From: Terribacillus aidingensis
Lineage (GTDB): Bacteria; Bacillota; Bacilli; Bacillales; Amphibacillaceae
Length of the DNA: 64,000 nucleotides
Direction: 5' to 3'
Assembly: GCF_900215625.1 (NCBI RefSeq)
Contig: NZ_OBEK01000003.1
Coordinates: 62,001-126,000 of the forward strand
The notes beneath the pieces were generated by a model. The model was not told where the DNA came from, did no database searches, and worked only from the letters and a program-made list of their open reading frames with translations. A program made the translations under genes and the position numbers. This document shows, piece after piece, positions 63,210 to 64,000 of this stretch; the first letter of the stretch is position 1; each line of letters opens with the position of its first letter.

Positions 63210-64000
63210 CTACCTCTTATCTGCAATAAAGGAGTCATGCACTCGTTTCCAGAACGGGAAAGGACGAAAGCGAGCAAAGCGAACGCGCTGCTTGGCTACA
63301 GAACAAGTAATAGACTCAATATCGGTATGATTTTCGGTCATATGATCAATGGCAATCAAGAAACTTTTATCCAAGACAGGGCGAAGCGTACATGGATGAT
63401 GGCTCGGCAGTATAAGCGGCGAACCAATTGTCCGGAATACGCGATTATTAATAGAAGCTAGCTCTGTCACCTGAATGGAAGCAAGTGACGGATGGATAAT
63501 TGCTCCGTTTAGCGCCTTATTATATGCAGTACTGCCAGAAGGTGTTGAAATGACAAGGCCGTCTCCGCGGAATGTCTCAAAGTGCTCCCCCTTTATCGAG
63601 AGATCAAGTACAACCGAACCGTCTGGTGTTTTAACAGAGCATTCGTTCAAGGCTAAATGCTCGTCCACTCTGCCGTCCTTATGGGCAATCGAGATTGCCA
63701 AGAGCGGGTACTCTACGATATGGTACGGTTTATTCGCTACTTGAAGCAGCAGCTTCTCCAGTTCCTCCGGGACCCAGTCAGCATAAAATCCTAAATGCCC
63801 GGTATGAATACCAATAAAAGCTGTACTGTCCAGCCGGTGGACAAACGTATGGAAATTCTCCAGGAAAGTGCCGTCGCCTCCAACAGAGATGGCAAGATCA
63901 GGCTCTTTTTCATCGTAATCAAAATTGAAATGAGCGAGATGGTCGACGATCGTCTCTTTGATACGATCGGACTTCTCATCTCCCCTTGAAAGTACCGTAT
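63210..64000 (-). CDS. nadF: NAD kinase (5' end beyond the window)
   Basis: About 263 residues are visible. The frame stays open to the right edge, reading ...[16 protein letters not shown] with the GGDGT phosphate-binding motif, NECSV with the NE motif, and [14 protein letters not shown], the family signature. It phosphorylates NAD to NADP with ATP. The C-terminal SIADKR-like end FIADKR is complete, and the start codon lies past position 64000. B. subtilis nadF (yjbN) has the same neighbours. A short internal ATG at 63701 is not the start. Confidence 0.95.
   Translation of the reverse strand, partial: TVLSRGDEKSDRIKETIVDHLAHFNFDYDEKEPDLAISVGGDGTFLENFHTFVHRLDSTAFIGIHTGHLGFYADWVPEELEKLLLQVANKPYHIVEYPLLAISIAHKDGRVDEHLALNECSVKTPDGSVVLDLSIKGEHFETFRGDGLVISTPSGSTAYNKALNGAIIHPSLASIQVTELASINNRVFRTIGSPLILPSHHPCTLRPVLDKSFLIAIDHMTENHTDIESITCSVAKQRVRFARFRPFPFWKRVHDSFIADKR

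Overview
The window comes from a low-to-mid GC, Gram-positive, endospore-forming member of the Bacillaceae. The support is AGGAGG-type ribosome sites with frequent TTG and GTG starts, catabolite-response (cre) sequences, a CotZ/CotO spore-coat locus, and a right-hand block whose gene content matches the Bacillus subtilis yjb/yjc region (nadF, RluD-type synthase, prpE, CPA2 antiporter, cotO, cotZ, yjcF-G-H). A genus such as Terribacillus or a relative is plausible, but the sequence alone does not settle it.

Layout. 0-8.4 kb: a cold-shock gene, a decayed gene, a CwlO/EnvC-like murein hydrolase, a sarcosine-oxidase-like flavoenzyme, an RNase H-like protein, GMP reductase, and a heme-monooxygenase-like gene under a likely Fur box. 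8.4-18.1 kb: a carbohydrate locus on the minus strand with a YesM/YesN-type two-component system, an ABC binding protein, two permeases and a GH2 beta-galactosidase. It has at least three cre sites and no ATPase gene. 18-26.5 kb: ordinary metabolic and housekeeping genes (SDR, Nudix, DUF402, DUF3139, HAD, nucleotidyltransferase, NamA with a MarR regulator, aldo/keto reductase). 26.7-31.2 kb: a decayed membrane-protein gene, a perfect 19-bp hairpin, a secreted PL11 rhamnogalacturonan lyase and a second cold-shock gene.

31.8-43.45 kb is an integration hot spot at a tRNA-Val(GAC) gene. The intact tRNA is at 43375-43447. Two displaced copies of its 3' half, each followed by its own terminator-like hairpin, lie at about 34566-34610 and 31865-31900. 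Between the two displaced copies sit an arsR / flavoprotein / arsN-like acetyltransferase cassette and a stretch that reads as a fragment of 23S rRNA. Between 34590 and 43419 is an approximately 8.8-kb decayed HK97-type prophage, with frameshifted integrase and terminase, a truncated portal gene, a small terminase, HNH protein, candidate cos region, three tandem 20-bp palindromes and a secreted papain-like protein.

43.5-54.9 kb: a TetR-regulated MFS drug exporter, an icaA-icaD-icaB-like poly-N-acetylglucosamine operon lacking icaC, FosX, an HD hydrolase, a permease remnant, and the yjcH-yjcG-yjcF block. 55-64 kb: spore coat genes, a CPA2 antiporter, MgtE, a RodA/FtsW protein, PrpE, a pseudouridine synthase, and NAD kinase cut by the window edge.

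Functionally the clearest cooperating sets are the galactoside/galactan uptake operon, possibly linked to degradation of rhamnogalacturonan side chains together with the PL11 lyase; the exopolysaccharide operon; the arsenic-type cassette; and the spore coat cluster. I saw no CRISPR array and no intact insertion sequence. The items most worth following are the nested tRNA-Val island with its 23S rRNA fragment, the transporter-less ars cassette, and the tandem palindromes in the prophage.
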